Shown: positions 6,906 through 18,074, counted from the stretch's first letter. The stretch is 64,000 nucleotides of DNA from Clostridium pascui (GCF_016908015.1 NZ_JAFBDB010000003.1:186001-250000), one strand, 5' to 3'. Notes: generated from the letters alone by a model not told the origin. Numbers and translations are program-made.

Positions 6906-8003
6906 TTAAGCTTTATAAGTTATGAGAGGCTTTAGACTTGCAACAACTTTTATCATATCTTCATTTAACATATCTTCTATGACTTTATCAATACTTTTAT
7001 ATGCCTCTGGGGCTTCCTCGTATATAATACTTCTATCGTTATATATTAAATTACTCCCTAAAAGTTTTTCCCTCACAGATTTATTAGGATATACATGTTC
7101 AAGCCTTTCTTTACAGGAAAGCCTATTCCATCGTCTTCCAGCTCCATGCGCGACTGAAAAAGCATATTCAAAAGAGTTAGCCTGTGGTTTAACAATATAG
7201 GAATTAGAACCCCTAGTACCTGCAATTACAACACACCCTACATCTGCAGGTGCTGCACCTTTTCTATGAACATAAAGTTTTTCTCCATTAAGCTCCTTGA
7301 TAGCTATTGAATTATGAGTACTATCCAAAAGCTTATTCCCATCCTTTGCACCAATTGCACTTAAAAGCCTATATGCAATTAATTCCCTATTAAGCATCCC
7401 AAACTCTATTGCACTATCATGATCCTTAAAGTATTCAATATAACCTTCACTATTTTCTTTAAGTCCCTTTTGGCAGGAATGCTCTTCAATATATTTCCTC
7501 AGTATATACTCCCCATAACCTCTTGATCCACTGTGAACTAAAAGATATACGCATCCTTTATTTATATCAAGCTCATCTAATAAGTCTTGATCATACACTT
7601 TATCAATTTGCTGAAACTCTGCAAAATGATTTCCCGATCCAATAGTTCCAAGAGCCTCCTTCATAGGCAAATGAATCTCTTCAATTAAATGGGATATATC
7701 TATACTTTCAAGTCCATCTAATCTCTCAAGTTTTCCTCTAACTTTATCAAACTTAAACTTGCCCTTGTTTATATTCGTTGAAAATAAAGCCATACCACAT
7801 CCAATATCATTCCCGATTAAATGAGGATAAATTACATCCTTCGTAATAAAGCTAGCTCCCACAGGAGTCTTACCGATATGAAGATCAGGCAGCCCAACAG
7901 CTTTTACTACTCCTTTAAGCTCTGCTACTTTTTTAAGTTGATCAACGGCATTACTTTCCATCCATGATTTTTCGCTTTTTATTACTTTAACTATATTATC
8001 CAT
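6906..8003 (-). CDS. RtcB-family RNA ligase
   Basis: RtcB ligases join RNA 2',3'-cyclic-phosphate (or 3'-phosphate) and 5'-OH ends using GTP and Mn2+. In this 365-residue protein the metal and nucleotide residues can be placed: Asp66 and Cys69 (GNDIGCGM), His126 (GSGNHFAEF), His157 (HSGSRG), His230 (DSTHNSI), and the guanylylated His286 (SVAHGAGR). It is shorter than E. coli RtcB (408) and resembles the RtcB paralogues often paired with peptide release factor H. No release factor is adjacent here. The start ATG 8003 is chosen because AAAGGAG lies 5 bases upstream; the earlier in-frame ATG at 8021 overlaps the ribosome site. The neighbour upstream is a DUF2278 protein. It probably acts in RNA repair; the substrate is unknown. 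Confidence 0.88.
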   Translation of the reverse strand: MDNIVKVIKSEKSWMESNAVDQLKKVAELKGVVKAVGLPDLHIGKTPVGASFITKDVIYPHLIGNDIGCGMALFSTNINKGKFKFDKVRGKLERLDGLESIDISHLIEEIHLPMKEALGTIGSGNHFAEFQQIDKVYDQDLLDELDINKGCVYLLVHSGSRGYGEYILRKYIEEHSCQKGLKENSEGYIEYFKDHDSAIEFGMLNRELIAYRLLSAIGAKDGNKLLDSTHNSIAIKELNGEKLYVHRKGAAPADVGCVVIAGTRGSNSYIVKPQANSFEYAFSVAHGAGRRWNRLSCKERLEHVYPNKSVREKLLGSNLIYNDRSIIYEEAPEAYKSIDKVIEDMLNEDMIKVVASLKPLITYKA

Positions 8004-8085
8004 AAATGCTCCTTTGGTCATAATGTATTTATTTTATATTCTATCTTCTCACCTTAAGTGATTTTTAATTCTTATTTACGCTATA

Positions 8086-8727
8086 TTACGCATTATTAGT
8101 ATCTTCATTCCCATGATTGTAGTCTTGAAAAGCTAAAAAGATGGCATGCCAATTATCTTCTGGAAGATAATTTATTAATAGAGCTCCATCCTGCCAACTG
8201 CTATCATCATCTTCTTTAAATTGATTTATTTCTTGATTCATATGAATAGAATGTATGCCATCACTAGGAGTAAAATCAAAGTATTTATCTTTACCACCTA
8301 TAGGTCCCCATCGCCTTCCAAAGGCATATAAAATAGTTTCCTGATTTTCAAGTGATTTATGAGTAATATTACGAATTTTTTCATTTAAATCATTATCAGG
8401 ACCAGGTAGCTTATCTGGTAAAGGCTGCATGTTTTTTATATCGATCAAATTCCCCCGAATATAGTCAAGACCATACTCTTTTTTTACATTTGGCCCAATC
8501 GGATAAAATCCAAGGGGCAGTTCTAATAGTTTTTTAGTAAATTCATTTTTTAAATCATAATCAATATAATAAAGTAAATCATAGGGATAAATTTGAGATT
8601 TTATATTTATCGCAATCCTAAAGTGAACTCCATCGGCAACGGCATGTATATGAAAGTGAGGAGTATCTCCCCTTATTGGAGCAGTTTCTACAATTGTGCA
8701 TTTCAATAAACCATAGGTTTTATCCAC
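8086..8727 (-). CDS. DUF2278 (YukJ-like) protein
   Basis: This protein of about 213 residues starts VDKTYGLLKCTIVE and carries the DUF2278 landmarks TPHFHIHAVADG, YDLLYYIDYD and LYAFGRRWGP. It ends with an acidic region (DGALLINYLPEDNW). The family is widespread in Bacillales and clostridia, and its biochemical role is not established. No signal peptide or membrane helix is seen. GTG 8727 is preferred because AAGGGAG lies 9 bases upstream. An in-frame ATG at 8736 would abut the ribosome site directly. It is followed on the same strand by the RtcB-like gene about 80 bases away, so co-transcription is possible. Confidence 0.8.
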   Translation of the reverse strand: MDKTYGLLKCTIVETAPIRGDTPHFHIHAVADGVHFRIAINIKSQIYPYDLLYYIDYDLKNEFTKKLLELPLGFYPIGPNVKKEYGLDYIRGNLIDIKNMQPLPDKLPGPDNDLNEKIRNITHKSLENQETILYAFGRRWGPIGGKDKYFDFTPSDGIHSIHMNQEINQFKEDDDSSWQDGALLINYLPEDNWHAIFLAFQDYNHGNEDTNNA

Positions 8728-8852
8728 AGTTTCCATCTCCCTTACTCACATATTATACAATTATTCTGTATAAAAACCTTAGAAGGTATGTAAGTAAATT
8801 TATAAATTTATTTCATAATATAATTATTATTAATATTTCAAAAAATATAAAA

Positions 8853-8874
8853 AGCCTGGTGGGTAGACCAGGCT
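8853..8874 (-). terminator. ssrA terminator
   Basis: GC-rich 8-base stem (agcctggt/accaggct) with a 6-base loop, followed on the minus strand by TTTTTATATTTTTT, 15 bases past the tmRNA CCA end. Confidence 0.9.
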
Positions 8875-8888
8875 GCAATTATCGGGTT

Positions 8889-9242
8889 TGGTGGAGGTGA
8901 GCGGTGTCGAACCGCTGTCCGAAAGTAGTAACTCCTGAGCATCTCCGAGCGCAGATTAGTGTTTTAAATTTCCCTAGGTCTAACGCCCACTAACAGGCTT
9001 TAAACTTCAGTAGCTTCATAAATTCCGTTTTCTACTCAAAGCTTTGTAGAACTCGGTTCCCTACTAAATGACGCCCTAATCCCAAGCCGTAGGCCTCCCG
9101 GGTAGGACGAGCTGCGCTATTAGGCAGCTAACGCTAAATTATCGTTTGCGTTTATATTTTTCCTAGTTTTTTAACGCGGGTCCAGGACCCTCGGCTCGCT
9201 TCTCAGGGGCAACTTACCCCCGTCGAAACCATGTACACCCCC
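8889..9242 (-). ncRNA. ssrA: Transfer-messenger RNA (tmRNA)
   Basis: The 354-base RNA begins GGGGGTGTACATGGTTTCGA and ends TTCGACACCGCTCACCTCCA plus an encoded CCA. Together these form the alanyl-tRNA-like domain. The tag frame at 9117-9149 reads ANDNLALAA followed by TAA TAG, a typical clostridial degradation tag. The RNA rescues stalled ribosomes together with SmpB, encoded just upstream. Confidence 0.98.
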
Positions 9243-9336
9243 ATGGTTTAATCAATATTTCATTTTTCAAAGAACGCACCAACAATTTCATTAAATTATT
9301 AGTGACAATTTAGCTTTCAGTTATCTTACAGTTATT

Positions 9337-9365
9337 ATAATACAACAATTTTTATTATTTATCAA
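9337..9365 (-). promoter_or_regulatory. Putative ssrA promoter
   Basis: On the minus strand, -35 TTGATA (9360-9365) and -10 TATTAT (9337-9342) are 17 bases apart. This implies a leader of about 90 bases trimmed from the tmRNA 5' end. Confidence 0.45.
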
Positions 9366-9416
9366 TAGTAATTATTAGATAAATTGATTAATTAAAGAAA
9401 TTTTCCATTTATATCT

Positions 9417-9887
9417 TTAGTATCTTGATCTTTCCTTCATTTCACGATCAATATCTCTCTTTGCTGCCTTTTCAAGCATAGCATCTCTCTTATCATAGTT
9501 CTTCTTACCCTTAGCTACAGCTAAACTAACTTTAACTCTACCATTTTTCAAATATAATGATAATGGAATTAATGTATAACCAGCTTGCGTAGTAAACTGT
9601 TGAAGTTTAAGTATTTCATTTTTATGAAGTAAAAGCTTTCTTTCTCTTAAAGGATCTCTATTAAATATATTTCCTTGTTCATAAGGACTTATATGCATAT
9701 TGCAAACAAATATTTCATTGTTTCTTATATCAGCATAGCTATCTTTTAGGTTAGCCTTTCCCCCTCTTATGGACTTAACTTCTGTCCCTACAAGTTCTAT
9801 TCCAGCTTCATAAACTTCTTCTATAAAATAATCATGCCTTGCTTTTCTATTTTCAGCTAATGTTTTGTTTGGTGTCTTTTTTGCCAT
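9417..9887 (-). CDS. smpB: SsrA-binding protein SmpB
   Basis: SmpB binds the tRNA-like part of tmRNA and occupies the empty mRNA channel of stalled ribosomes. The 156-residue protein has the expected oligonucleotide-binding barrel with [42 protein letters not shown] and [10 protein letters not shown] basic C-terminal tail ([20 protein letters not shown]) becomes helical in the ribosome. The start ATG 9887 follows GGGTGATTCC. It has its own promoter and lies between rnr and ssrA, the usual Firmicute order. Confidence 0.97.
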   Translation of the reverse strand: MAKKTPNKTLAENRKARHDYFIEEVYEAGIELVGTEVKSIRGGKANLKDSYADIRNNEIFVCNMHISPYEQGNIFNRDPLRERKLLLHKNEILKLQQFTTQAGYTLIPLSLYLKNGRVKVSLAVAKGKKNYDKRDAMLEKAAKRDIDREMKERSRY

Positions 9888-9928
9888 TAGGAATCACCCA
9901 CTTTATTTATGGTACTTCTTAAAATAAT

Positions 9929-9957
9929 ATTATATTACAAATTTTACTAAAAGTCAA
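9929..9957 (-). promoter_or_regulatory. smpB promoter
   Basis: Near-consensus minus-strand promoter: -35 TTGACT (9952-9957), 17-base spacer, -10 TATAAT (9929-9934), about 40 bases from the smpB start. Confidence 0.75.
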
Positions 9958-10002
9958 GCTTCACTCGGCTTTAATACTGAACCAGATGTATGAGATTTGC
10001 AT

Positions 10003-10143
10003 CTAGTAAAGCCTTCTCTGCGCAAAAATCTCTAATGCTTGCTCAATGCTTTCTACGATGCAAATTCCATACACTTCAAAATTAAAAATTTCATTACTAT
10101 CTACTGAAGGAGGAAATTCAGATCACTGAATTTCAGTAACTTC
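10003..10143 (-). pseudogene. Protein-like relic in frame after the rnr stop
   Basis: Continuing the rnr reading frame past its TAG gives a few codons, a TGA (10123-10125), then 39 codons ending at TAG. These include SEFPPSVDSNEIFNFEVYGI and VESIEQALEIFAQRRLY. The second part looks like the folded C-terminal tail of a protein rather than spacer. No ribosome site or start codon precedes it. It may be the relic of a gene formerly between rnr and smpB. It could also be an eroded extension of rnr. Confidence 0.3.
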
Positions 10144-12390
10144 CTATTCGTTTTCTTCAAAGTACTCTGTTACTGGAAGCACTGCTTCTTGAACTTCGTC
10201 TTTATGTGATTCTTCATACTGACTATCACTATTGTTTGCAATAGCATTGCCATCTAAATTTTCACCATCTTCTAGATCTTGATCTAAGAGTTCAAAGAAA
10301 ATTTCATGTGCATCTATATCAACCTTATCAACTTTAATTTTTGCTACATCTCCAAGTTTATATTTTTTCTTGGTTCTTTCCCCTATAAGACATAGATGCT
10401 TTTCATCATATATATAATAATCATCATTTAGCGTGCTTATATGAACAAGTCCTTCTATGGTATTAGGCAATTCTATAAACATACCAAATGCTGTAACAGA
10501 AGAAATTATTCCTTCATAAACCTCTCCTATTCTTTCACTCATATATTCTGCTTTCTTTAGATCATCTACTTCTCTTTCAGCCTCATCTGCTAGCCTTTCC
10601 ATTTCGGAAGATTGTATTGAAGCTACAGATACTTCGTCGGTGAGCTTATTTATCCTCTTATCATTAATCTTACCATTTATATACTCTTTAATTATTCTGT
10701 GTATTATGAGATCTGGATATCTTCTTATAGGTGATGTAAAGTGGCAATAATACCTTGCGGCAAGTCCAAAGTGACCTACAGATTCTGGCGCATATCTAGC
10801 TTTTTTCAAAGAACGGAGAAGTAATGTATTTATTACAGTTTCTTCTCTACTACCCTTAGCCTTTTCCACTATTCCTTGAAGAGACTTAGGATGAATTTCC
10901 TGTGTCATCTTCACTACGTAACCTAAATTGTGAGCGAACTCATTAAAGTGTGTTAATTTTTCTATATCTGGATCTTCATGAATTCTATATACGAAGGGGA
11001 TATTTGCCCAGAACATATACTCTGCAACAGTTTCATTACATACAAGCATAAATTCCTCTATAACTCTATTTGCTATAGCTCTTTCATAAGGTTCAATTTT
11101 TATAGGCTTACCCTTTTCATCTAAGACTATCTTACATTCTTCAAAATCAAAATCTATGGCTCCTCTACTAATTCTCTTTTTATAAAGTATCTTGCAGAGT
11201 TCTTCCATTGTATTAAATTCTTCTAACAAATAATCATATCTTTTCATAAGCTCTTCATCTTTATCTCTAAGTATCTTTGTAACATCCGTATAAGTCATTC
11301 TTTCGACAGTCTTTATTATACTTTCAAAGATTTCGTGGTCTACTACCTTACCATTTCCATCTATCTCCATCATACAGGTTAATGTGAGTCTATCAACTTT
11401 GGGATGTAAACTACACATTCCATTTGAAAGCTTTTTAGGAAGCATAGGTATTACCCTGTCAATTAAATATACAGATGTCCCTCTCTTTAAGGCCTCTTTA
11501 TCTAACGGATTCTTTTCCTTTACATAATGAGATACGTCTGCAATATGAACCCCAAGCTTATAATTTCCATTAGGTAGCTTTTCAATAGATATAGCATCAT
11601 CCAAATCTTTAGCATCTTCACCATCTATAGTTACAATTTTTAATTTTCTTAAATCAACACGTTTTACAAATTCCTCTTCTGGAATTTCTTCTGGAATTTT
11701 ATCTGCATAACTTTGGACCTTAGGTGGAAATTCCTCAGGAAGTCTATATTTCTTTATTATAGTTAAAATATCTATTCCGCGATCTCCCTTTTTACCTAAT
11801 ATCTCTACAACTTTTCCTTCAGGGCTTCTTCTGGTATCTGGCCATTTTTGTATTTCTACAATAACTATATCTCCGGTCTTTGCTCCCTTAGCCTTTTCCT
11901 TTGAAACATAAATGTCTTGATACATTCTTTTTTCATCGGGTACTACAAATCCAAAGTTTTTGCTTTCCTCAAATACACCTATAACACTTTTATTTGCTCT
12001 TTCTATTATTCTTACTATTTCTCCTTCACACTTCTTGCCCCCATCTTCTTCTCTTAAAATCTTTACCATTACTCTATCACCGTGCATGGCTCCATTCATA
12101 TTAGATGAAGGTATGAATACGTCTGGTCTATCTATTTCAGGTATTAAAAATCCAAATCCTTTTTGATGACCTTGAAGCTTTCCAACAATCAATCCCATTC
12201 TTTCTGGGACTCCATAATGTTCTGTTCTTGTTCTAACTACAAGTCCGTCTTTTTCCATATAATCTAATGTCTTTAAAAATTCCTCATAGTCACTTTTCTT
12301 TATATCAAAAATTCTAGATAATTCTCTAGCATCCATGGGTTTGTATGCTTGCTCTTTCATAAACTCTACTATGGTTTCTTGTAAGTTCAT
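10144..12390 (-). CDS. rnr: Ribonuclease R
   Basis: This is a 3'-to-5' processive exoribonuclease that degrades structured RNA and, with SmpB-tmRNA, the mRNAs of stalled ribosomes. The 748-residue protein has an N-terminal winged helix (about 1-60) and cold-shock-like domains (about 65-220). The RNB catalytic domain (about 240-570) carries the aspartates in DGEDAKDLDDAIS and the motif HFTSPIRRYPDL. An S1 domain (about 625-705) and an acidic tail rich in Glu/Asp follow. The start ATG follows AAAGGAGGG. Its promoter lies upstream, and a terminator separates it from hppA. Order secG-hppA-rnr-smpB-ssrA is the familiar Firmicute cluster with hppA added. Confidence 0.97.
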   Translation of the reverse strand: MNLQETIVEFMKEQAYKPMDARELSRIFDIKKSDYEEFLKTLDYMEKDGLVVRTRTEHYGVPERMGLIVGKLQGHQKGFGFLIPEIDRPDVFIPSSNMNGAMHGDRVMVKILREEDGGKKCEGEIVRIIERANKSVIGVFEESKNFGFVVPDEKRMYQDIYVSKEKAKGAKTGDIVIVEIQKWPDTRRSPEGKVVEILGKKGDRGIDILTIIKKYRLPEEFPPKVQSYADKIPEEIPEEEFVKRVDLRKLKIVTIDGEDAKDLDDAISIEKLPNGNYKLGVHIADVSHYVKEKNPLDKEALKRGTSVYLIDRVIPMLPKKLSNGMCSLHPKVDRLTLTCMMEIDGNGKVVDHEIFESIIKTVERMTYTDVTKILRDKDEELMKRYDYLLEEFNTMEELCKILYKKRISRGAIDFDFEECKIVLDEKGKPIKIEPYERAIANRVIEEFMLVCNETVAEYMFWANIPFVYRIHEDPDIEKLTHFNEFAHNLGYVVKMTQEIHPKSLQGIVEKAKGSREETVINTLLLRSLKKARYAPESVGHFGLAARYYCHFTSPIRRYPDLIIHRIIKEYINGKINDKRINKLTDEVSVASIQSSEMERLADEAEREVDDLKKAEYMSERIGEVYEGIISSVTAFGMFIELPNTIEGLVHISTLNDDYYIYDEKHLCLIGERTKKKYKLGDVAKIKVDKVDIDAHEIFFELLDQDLEDGENLDGNAIANNSDSQYEESHKDEVQEAVLPVTEYFEENE

Positions 12391-12522
12391 CTATTATTTC
12401 CCTCCTTTTATAATGTCTTTGGAAAATACATCTATATGTATATTCTTACTACTAAACATTAAACTTATTCTACATTTACTAAAGTATTATTAAAATATCT
12501 AGATGATACTAGATTTACATTT

Positions 12523-12551
12523 ATGCTATAGCAAAATTATCCATATGTCAA
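12523..12551 (-). promoter_or_regulatory. Putative rnr promoter
   Basis: Minus strand: -35 TTGACA (12546-12551) with a 17-base spacer to TAGCAT (12523-12528), between the hppA terminator and rnr. Confidence 0.5.
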
Positions 12552-12585
12552 CTTAATAATCTTTATACTTTTAAAATTATATAAA

Positions 12586-12613
12586 AAGAGATTTAGTCTA
12601 AGCTAAATCTCTT
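12586..12613 (-). terminator. hppA terminator
   Basis: Perfect 11-base stem (12586-12596/12603-12613) with a 6-base loop followed by TTTTTATAT on the minus strand, about 33 bases after the hppA stop. Confidence 0.88.
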
Positions 12614-12646
12614 AATCACTAAACCTCATCTTATGTGAAGTATTCT

Positions 12647-14668
12647 TTATTTAAATATTTCAAGCAATATTCCACCATACTTTAGAATTACTGGTGCAAA
12701 TACAAGCGAAACTATTGTCATAAGCTTTATTAATATATTCATAGAAGGTCCTGAAGTATCCTTAAATGGATCTCCAACGGTATCTCCTACTACTGCGGCT
12801 TTATGAGCATAGCTTCCCTTACCACCATGTTCTCCGCTTTCAATATATTTTTTAGCGTTATCCCAAGCTCCACCGGAGTTTGACATAAGTATTGCAACTA
12901 ATACCCCTGTAGCAACTGCTCCACCTATAAATCCTCCTAATGCTTCTTTTCCAAGAAGTAATCCCATAGCTAAAGGAATTATTATAGCTAATACTCCTGG
13001 AAGAATCATTTCTCTTATAGCTGCCGCTGTAGATATATCTACACATCTCTTATAGTCTGGTTTTGCTTTTTCTTCCATAATTCCAGGTATATCTTTAAAT
13101 TGTCTTCTTACTTCCTCTATCATCTCATTAGCTGCCTTACCTACAGATTCCATAGTAAGCGCTCCAAATAAGAAAGGTAACATTGATCCTACTAACATTC
13201 CAACTAAAGTAATTGGATTTAATAAATCTATAGTAGTTATTTGTACCGCTTGTGCATAGGAAGCAAATAACGCAAGTGCTGTTAAAGCTGCTGAACCTAT
13301 TGCAAAACCCTTACCTATTGCTGCTGTTGTATTTCCTACTGAATCAAGTTTATCTGTTATTTCTCTAACTTCATGTGGAAGATGAGACATTTCTGCAATA
13401 CCACCTGCATTATCTGCTATTGGACCATAAGCATCTACTGCTACAGTAATACCAGTTATAGAAAGCATCCCCACTGCAGAAAGTGCTATACCATAAAGGC
13501 CCATACTCACATCATTAGCTCCACCCATTATAAAAAATGATGCAAGCACACCAATTCCTATTAAAACTATAGGCCACATAGTCGACTGCATTCCTACAGC
13601 AAGTCCTGAAATTATAGTAGTCGCTGGTCCAGTTTCTGATTGACGAGCAATCTTTTTAACATATCCATAATCTCCAGAAGTATATATTTCTGTAATTTTT
13701 CCTATAAGCATTCCCACTACAAGGCCTGCTGTAATTGCTGTGAAAGCTTTGAAATTTCCAAAGATTGAGTTACTTAATATTGCTGCTACAGCTATTACTA
13801 TGATACCACTAATGTAAGTTCCACTATTTAACGCCTTTTGAGGGTTAGCTGATTTACTTTGTCTTGCAACTAGAGTTCCTACTATAGCTGCTATAATACC
13901 TGATGCAGATAATAAAAGAGCATATATTACTCCTTCATTATTTTTAAATACTATTGCACCTAAAGTAAGTGCAGATATTATTGAACCTACATATGACTCA
14001 AAAAGATCTGCACCCATTCCTGCAACATCACCTACGTTATCTCCAACGTTATCAGCTATTACCGCAGGATTTCTTGGGTCATCTTCTGGAATACCCGCTT
14101 CTACCTTCCCTACTAAATCTGCTCCTACGTCTGCTGCTTTTGTATATATTCCGCCTCCAACACGAGCAAATAAAGCTATAGAACTTGCACCAAGTCCAAA
14201 TCCTGTTATAATATTCATATCTCCTGCAAATAACATATACAATAACCCAATTCCTATAAGACCTAATCCTACCACAGACATTCCCATAACAGCTCCGCCA
14301 GAGAAAGCTATATTTAATGCTTTACTTTGACCATGTCTCGCTGCTTCTGCAGTTCTAACATTTGACTTAGTAGCAACGTTCATGCCAAAATATCCTGCAA
14401 AAATCGAAAAAAGAGCTCCTATTATAAAACACACTGCAGTTGCCCAATGTACAAACAAAGCTAACGCCACGGCAACTACAATTATAAATACCGTAAGATA
14501 CCTATATTCTGTTTTCAAAAAAGCCATAGCACCTTCATGAATATACCCAGAAATTTCCCTCATTCTTTCATTGCCGTCGCTTTCCTTTGAAATAAAACTA
14601 CTTAAAAAGAAAGCAAATATTAGAGCTATAACTCCAGCTCCAACAGTATAAATTAAGTAATTATCCAT
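12647..14668 (-). CDS. hppA: Membrane-bound ion-pumping pyrophosphatase, K+-dependent type
   Basis: It couples pyrophosphate hydrolysis to export of Na+ and/or H+ across the membrane. The 673-residue protein has about 16 membrane helices. Pyrophosphate-binding motifs are recognisable: [11 protein letters not shown], the NVGDNVGD repeat, [10 protein letters not shown], and the C-terminal [17 protein letters not shown]. The K+-dependence position carries Ala ([10 protein letters not shown]) where K+-independent enzymes carry Lys. The pumped ion cannot be told by eye; clostridial relatives include Na+ pumps. The ribosome site is GGGGGA before ATG 14668. It lies 33 bases after secG and shares its promoter. 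Confidence 0.95.
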   Translation of the reverse strand: MDNYLIYTVGAGVIALIFAFFLSSFISKESDGNERMREISGYIHEGAMAFLKTEYRYLTVFIIVVAVALALFVHWATAVCFIIGALFSIFAGYFGMNVATKSNVRTAEAARHGQSKALNIAFSGGAVMGMSVVGLGLIGIGLLYMLFAGDMNIITGFGLGASSIALFARVGGGIYTKAADVGADLVGKVEAGIPEDDPRNPAVIADNVGDNVGDVAGMGADLFESYVGSIISALTLGAIVFKNNEGVIYALLLSASGIIAAIVGTLVARQSKSANPQKALNSGTYISGIIVIAVAAILSNSIFGNFKAFTAITAGLVVGMLIGKITEIYTSGDYGYVKKIARQSETGPATTIISGLAVGMQSTMWPIVLIGIGVLASFFIMGGANDVSMGLYGIALSAVGMLSITGITVAVDAYGPIADNAGGIAEMSHLPHEVREITDKLDSVGNTTAAIGKGFAIGSAALTALALFASYAQAVQITTIDLLNPITLVGMLVGSMLPFLFGALTMESVGKAANEMIEEVRRQFKDIPGIMEEKAKPDYKRCVDISTAAAIREMILPGVLAIIIPLAMGLLLGKEALGGFIGGAVATGVLVAILMSNSGGAWDNAKKYIESGEHGGKGSYAHKAAVVGDTVGDPFKDTSGPSMNILIKLMTIVSLVFAPVILKYGGILLEIFK

Positions 14669-14701
14669 ATAATCATATCCCCCTGACTTTTGTAAATAAT
14701 T

Positions 14702-14929
14702 TTACTTAATTACGTTTAAAGATACAGTTATTACAGCAAATAATATAGCACATATTATTGTAAGCTTTGACATGGTTGATTCAAAAGTTTTTGTTTTATT
14801 CTTAGCATAAAAAGTGTCTGATGCTCCTGTAAGCAAGCTAAATCCTTGAGTCTTAGCTGGCTGTGCAAGTACAGATATTATTAGTGTGATTGACACTATA
14901 ACCTGTAAAATTGTCAATGCGTTTTTCAT
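14702..14929 (-). CDS. secG: Protein translocase subunit SecG
   Basis: SecG is the small third subunit of the SecYEG channel. This 75-residue protein has two membrane helices (about 3-22 and 53-72). Between them is a Gly/Thr-containing loop with SLLTGASDTFYAKNKTKTFES, close to the family pattern (GLS..FG..). The start ATG is preceded by AAAGGAGG. It is first in an operon with hppA. In Firmicutes secG commonly precedes rnr-smpB-ssrA, which supports the assignment. Confidence 0.95.
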   Translation of the reverse strand: MKNALTILQVIVSITLIISVLAQPAKTQGFSLLTGASDTFYAKNKTKTFESTMSKLTIICAILFAVITVSLNVIK

Positions 14930-14997
14930 TTCTCTACCTCCTTTATTTTTTGTTAATCTTTAATATTTTTCCCCAGTTTTATATATATCTTTTATTA

Positions 14998-15026
14998 ATT
15001 GTAGCATAACTTCATTCTTTCAACAA
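14998..15026 (-). promoter_or_regulatory. secG-hppA promoter
   Basis: Minus strand: -35 TTGTTG (15021-15026), 17-base spacer, -10 TACAAT (14998-15003), about 70 bases before secG. The remaining spacer to eno (to 15174) holds no strong hairpin that I can see. Confidence 0.6.
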
Positions 15027-15174
15027 CTTACTATAATTTGTAAATACGCTGAAATACAAGGTCATTGCTCATTATATCCATTTAATTCCATTTTAGTCAC
15101 ATATACGTAAACTTTATATGAATTAAGAGATCCAAGTTTCCCTGAACCTCCCATTTGTCATACTTCTTTATTTA

Positions 15175-16482
<1,308 letters not shown>

Positions 16483-16506
16483 CTAAATATTAATTATTAT
16501 TATATT

Positions 16507-18054
16507 TTAATTATTTTCTAAATTAAACAATACTTTGCCTGTCATTTCCTTAGGAATAGAAATTCCCATCTCTGTGAGCATTGTTGGAGCGATGTCCGCT
16601 AGAACTCCACCTTCTATAAAGCTTTTAGAATTAGCATTATCACTTATATACATGAAAGGAACATGGTTTGTAGTATGAGAAGTAAATGCTCCTCCTGTAG
16701 AAAAATCCATCATTTGTTCTGCATTCCCATGGTCAGCAGTTACAAATACACTACCATTCATGCATAAAACTTTATCTATAATTTTACCCATGCACTCATC
16801 TACTACTTCTACAGCTTTTTTAGCTGCATCAATCACTCCTGTATGTCCTACCATATCAGGATTAGCAAAATTTAAAATTATCATATCATATAAATTTGTA
16901 TCTAATCTCTTTAGTAGCTCTTCTGTAACTTCATAAGCACTCATTTCAGGCTGTAAATCATAAGTCGCAACCTTTGGAGATGGGATAAGAGCTCTATCTT
17001 CACCTTTATTTGGATATTCTATTCCTCCATTAAAGAAAAATGTTACATGTGCATATTTTTCTGTTTCTGCAATTCTTAGCTGCTTAAGCCCTAAACTGCT
17101 TACATATTCACCTAAAGTATTTTTATAACTCTCAGGTTTATAAGCTACTTTAACATTTTCTATAGTTTTATCATAAATAGTCATTGTTAAAAAATTAAGA
17201 TTTAACGTTTCTCTATTAAATCCATCAAACATCTCGTCGTTTATTGCACGGGTAATCTCTCTCGCTCTATCTGGCCTAAAATTGAAGAAGATTACAGAAT
17301 CATTATTTTGAATCATTCCTGTAGGCTTATCACCTTTCATTATAACTGTAGGAAGCACAAATTCATCTGTTTTATTATCATGATATGATTTTTGCACTGC
17401 CTCTATTGAGGATTGTGACTCCTCACCTTTCCCAAGTACCATTGCATTATAAGCAAGATTGATTCTTTCCCACCTTTTGTCTCTATCCATAGCATAATAT
17501 CTACCTGAAATTGTAGCTATTTTACCTATGCCTATTTCAGCCATATAATCCTCTAAATCTTCAATATATTCTATTGCTGAACATGGTGGTACATCTCTTC
17601 CATCTAAAAATGCATGAACATACACATCTTTTAGTCCTTTTTCCTTAGCTAGTTTTATCAATGCTTTAAGGTGTTCTATATGAGAATGTACACCGCCATC
17701 TGAAAGTAGCCCTAATAGGTGTAGCGAAGACTTATTTTCAATGGCCTTATCCATTACCTCATTTATTTCTAAATTTTCAAAGAAGTTTCCTTCTTTTATT
17801 TCTTTTGTGATCCTTGTTAGTTCCTGATATATTATTCTTCCTGCACCTATATTCAAATGCCCTACTTCAGAATTCCCCATTTGTCCTTCTGGAAGTCCCA
17901 CGCTTAAACCGCTTGCTTCAAGTTCTGTATGTGGATAACTATTAAAATATTTTGTGAAATTAGGCTTATTAGCCTTAGCTATAGCATTGCCTTCTATATT
18001 ATCTGTTAATCCAAATCCATCTAAAATCATGAGCATTACTGGTCTCTTATTCAT
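16507..18054 (-). CDS. gpmI: 2,3-bisphosphoglycerate-independent phosphoglycerate mutase
   Basis: It interconverts 3- and 2-phosphoglycerate using two Mn2+ ions and a phosphoserine intermediate. The 515-residue length is typical. The alkaline-phosphatase-like fold is marked by MLMILDGFGL and the catalytic serine in MGNSEVGHLNIGAG. Metal ligands lie in ANPDMVGHTG, VTADHGNAE and SHTTNHVPF. The start ATG follows GGGGGAA. It lies between tpiA and eno with short spacers, as part of the glycolytic operon. Confidence 0.98.
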   Translation of the reverse strand: MNKRPVMLMILDGFGLTDNIEGNAIAKANKPNFTKYFNSYPHTELEASGLSVGLPEGQMGNSEVGHLNIGAGRIIYQELTRITKEIKEGNFFENLEINEVMDKAIENKSSLHLLGLLSDGGVHSHIEHLKALIKLAKEKGLKDVYVHAFLDGRDVPPCSAIEYIEDLEDYMAEIGIGKIATISGRYYAMDRDKRWERINLAYNAMVLGKGEESQSSIEAVQKSYHDNKTDEFVLPTVIMKGDKPTGMIQNNDSVIFFNFRPDRAREITRAINDEMFDGFNRETLNLNFLTMTIYDKTIENVKVAYKPESYKNTLGEYVSSLGLKQLRIAETEKYAHVTFFFNGGIEYPNKGEDRALIPSPKVATYDLQPEMSAYEVTEELLKRLDTNLYDMIILNFANPDMVGHTGVIDAAKKAVEVVDECMGKIIDKVLCMNGSVFVTADHGNAEQMMDFSTGGAFTSHTTNHVPFMYISDNANSKSFIEGGVLADIAPTMLTEMGISIPKEMTGKVLFNLENN

Positions 18055-18074
18055 CTTTTTCCCCCTACTACACC

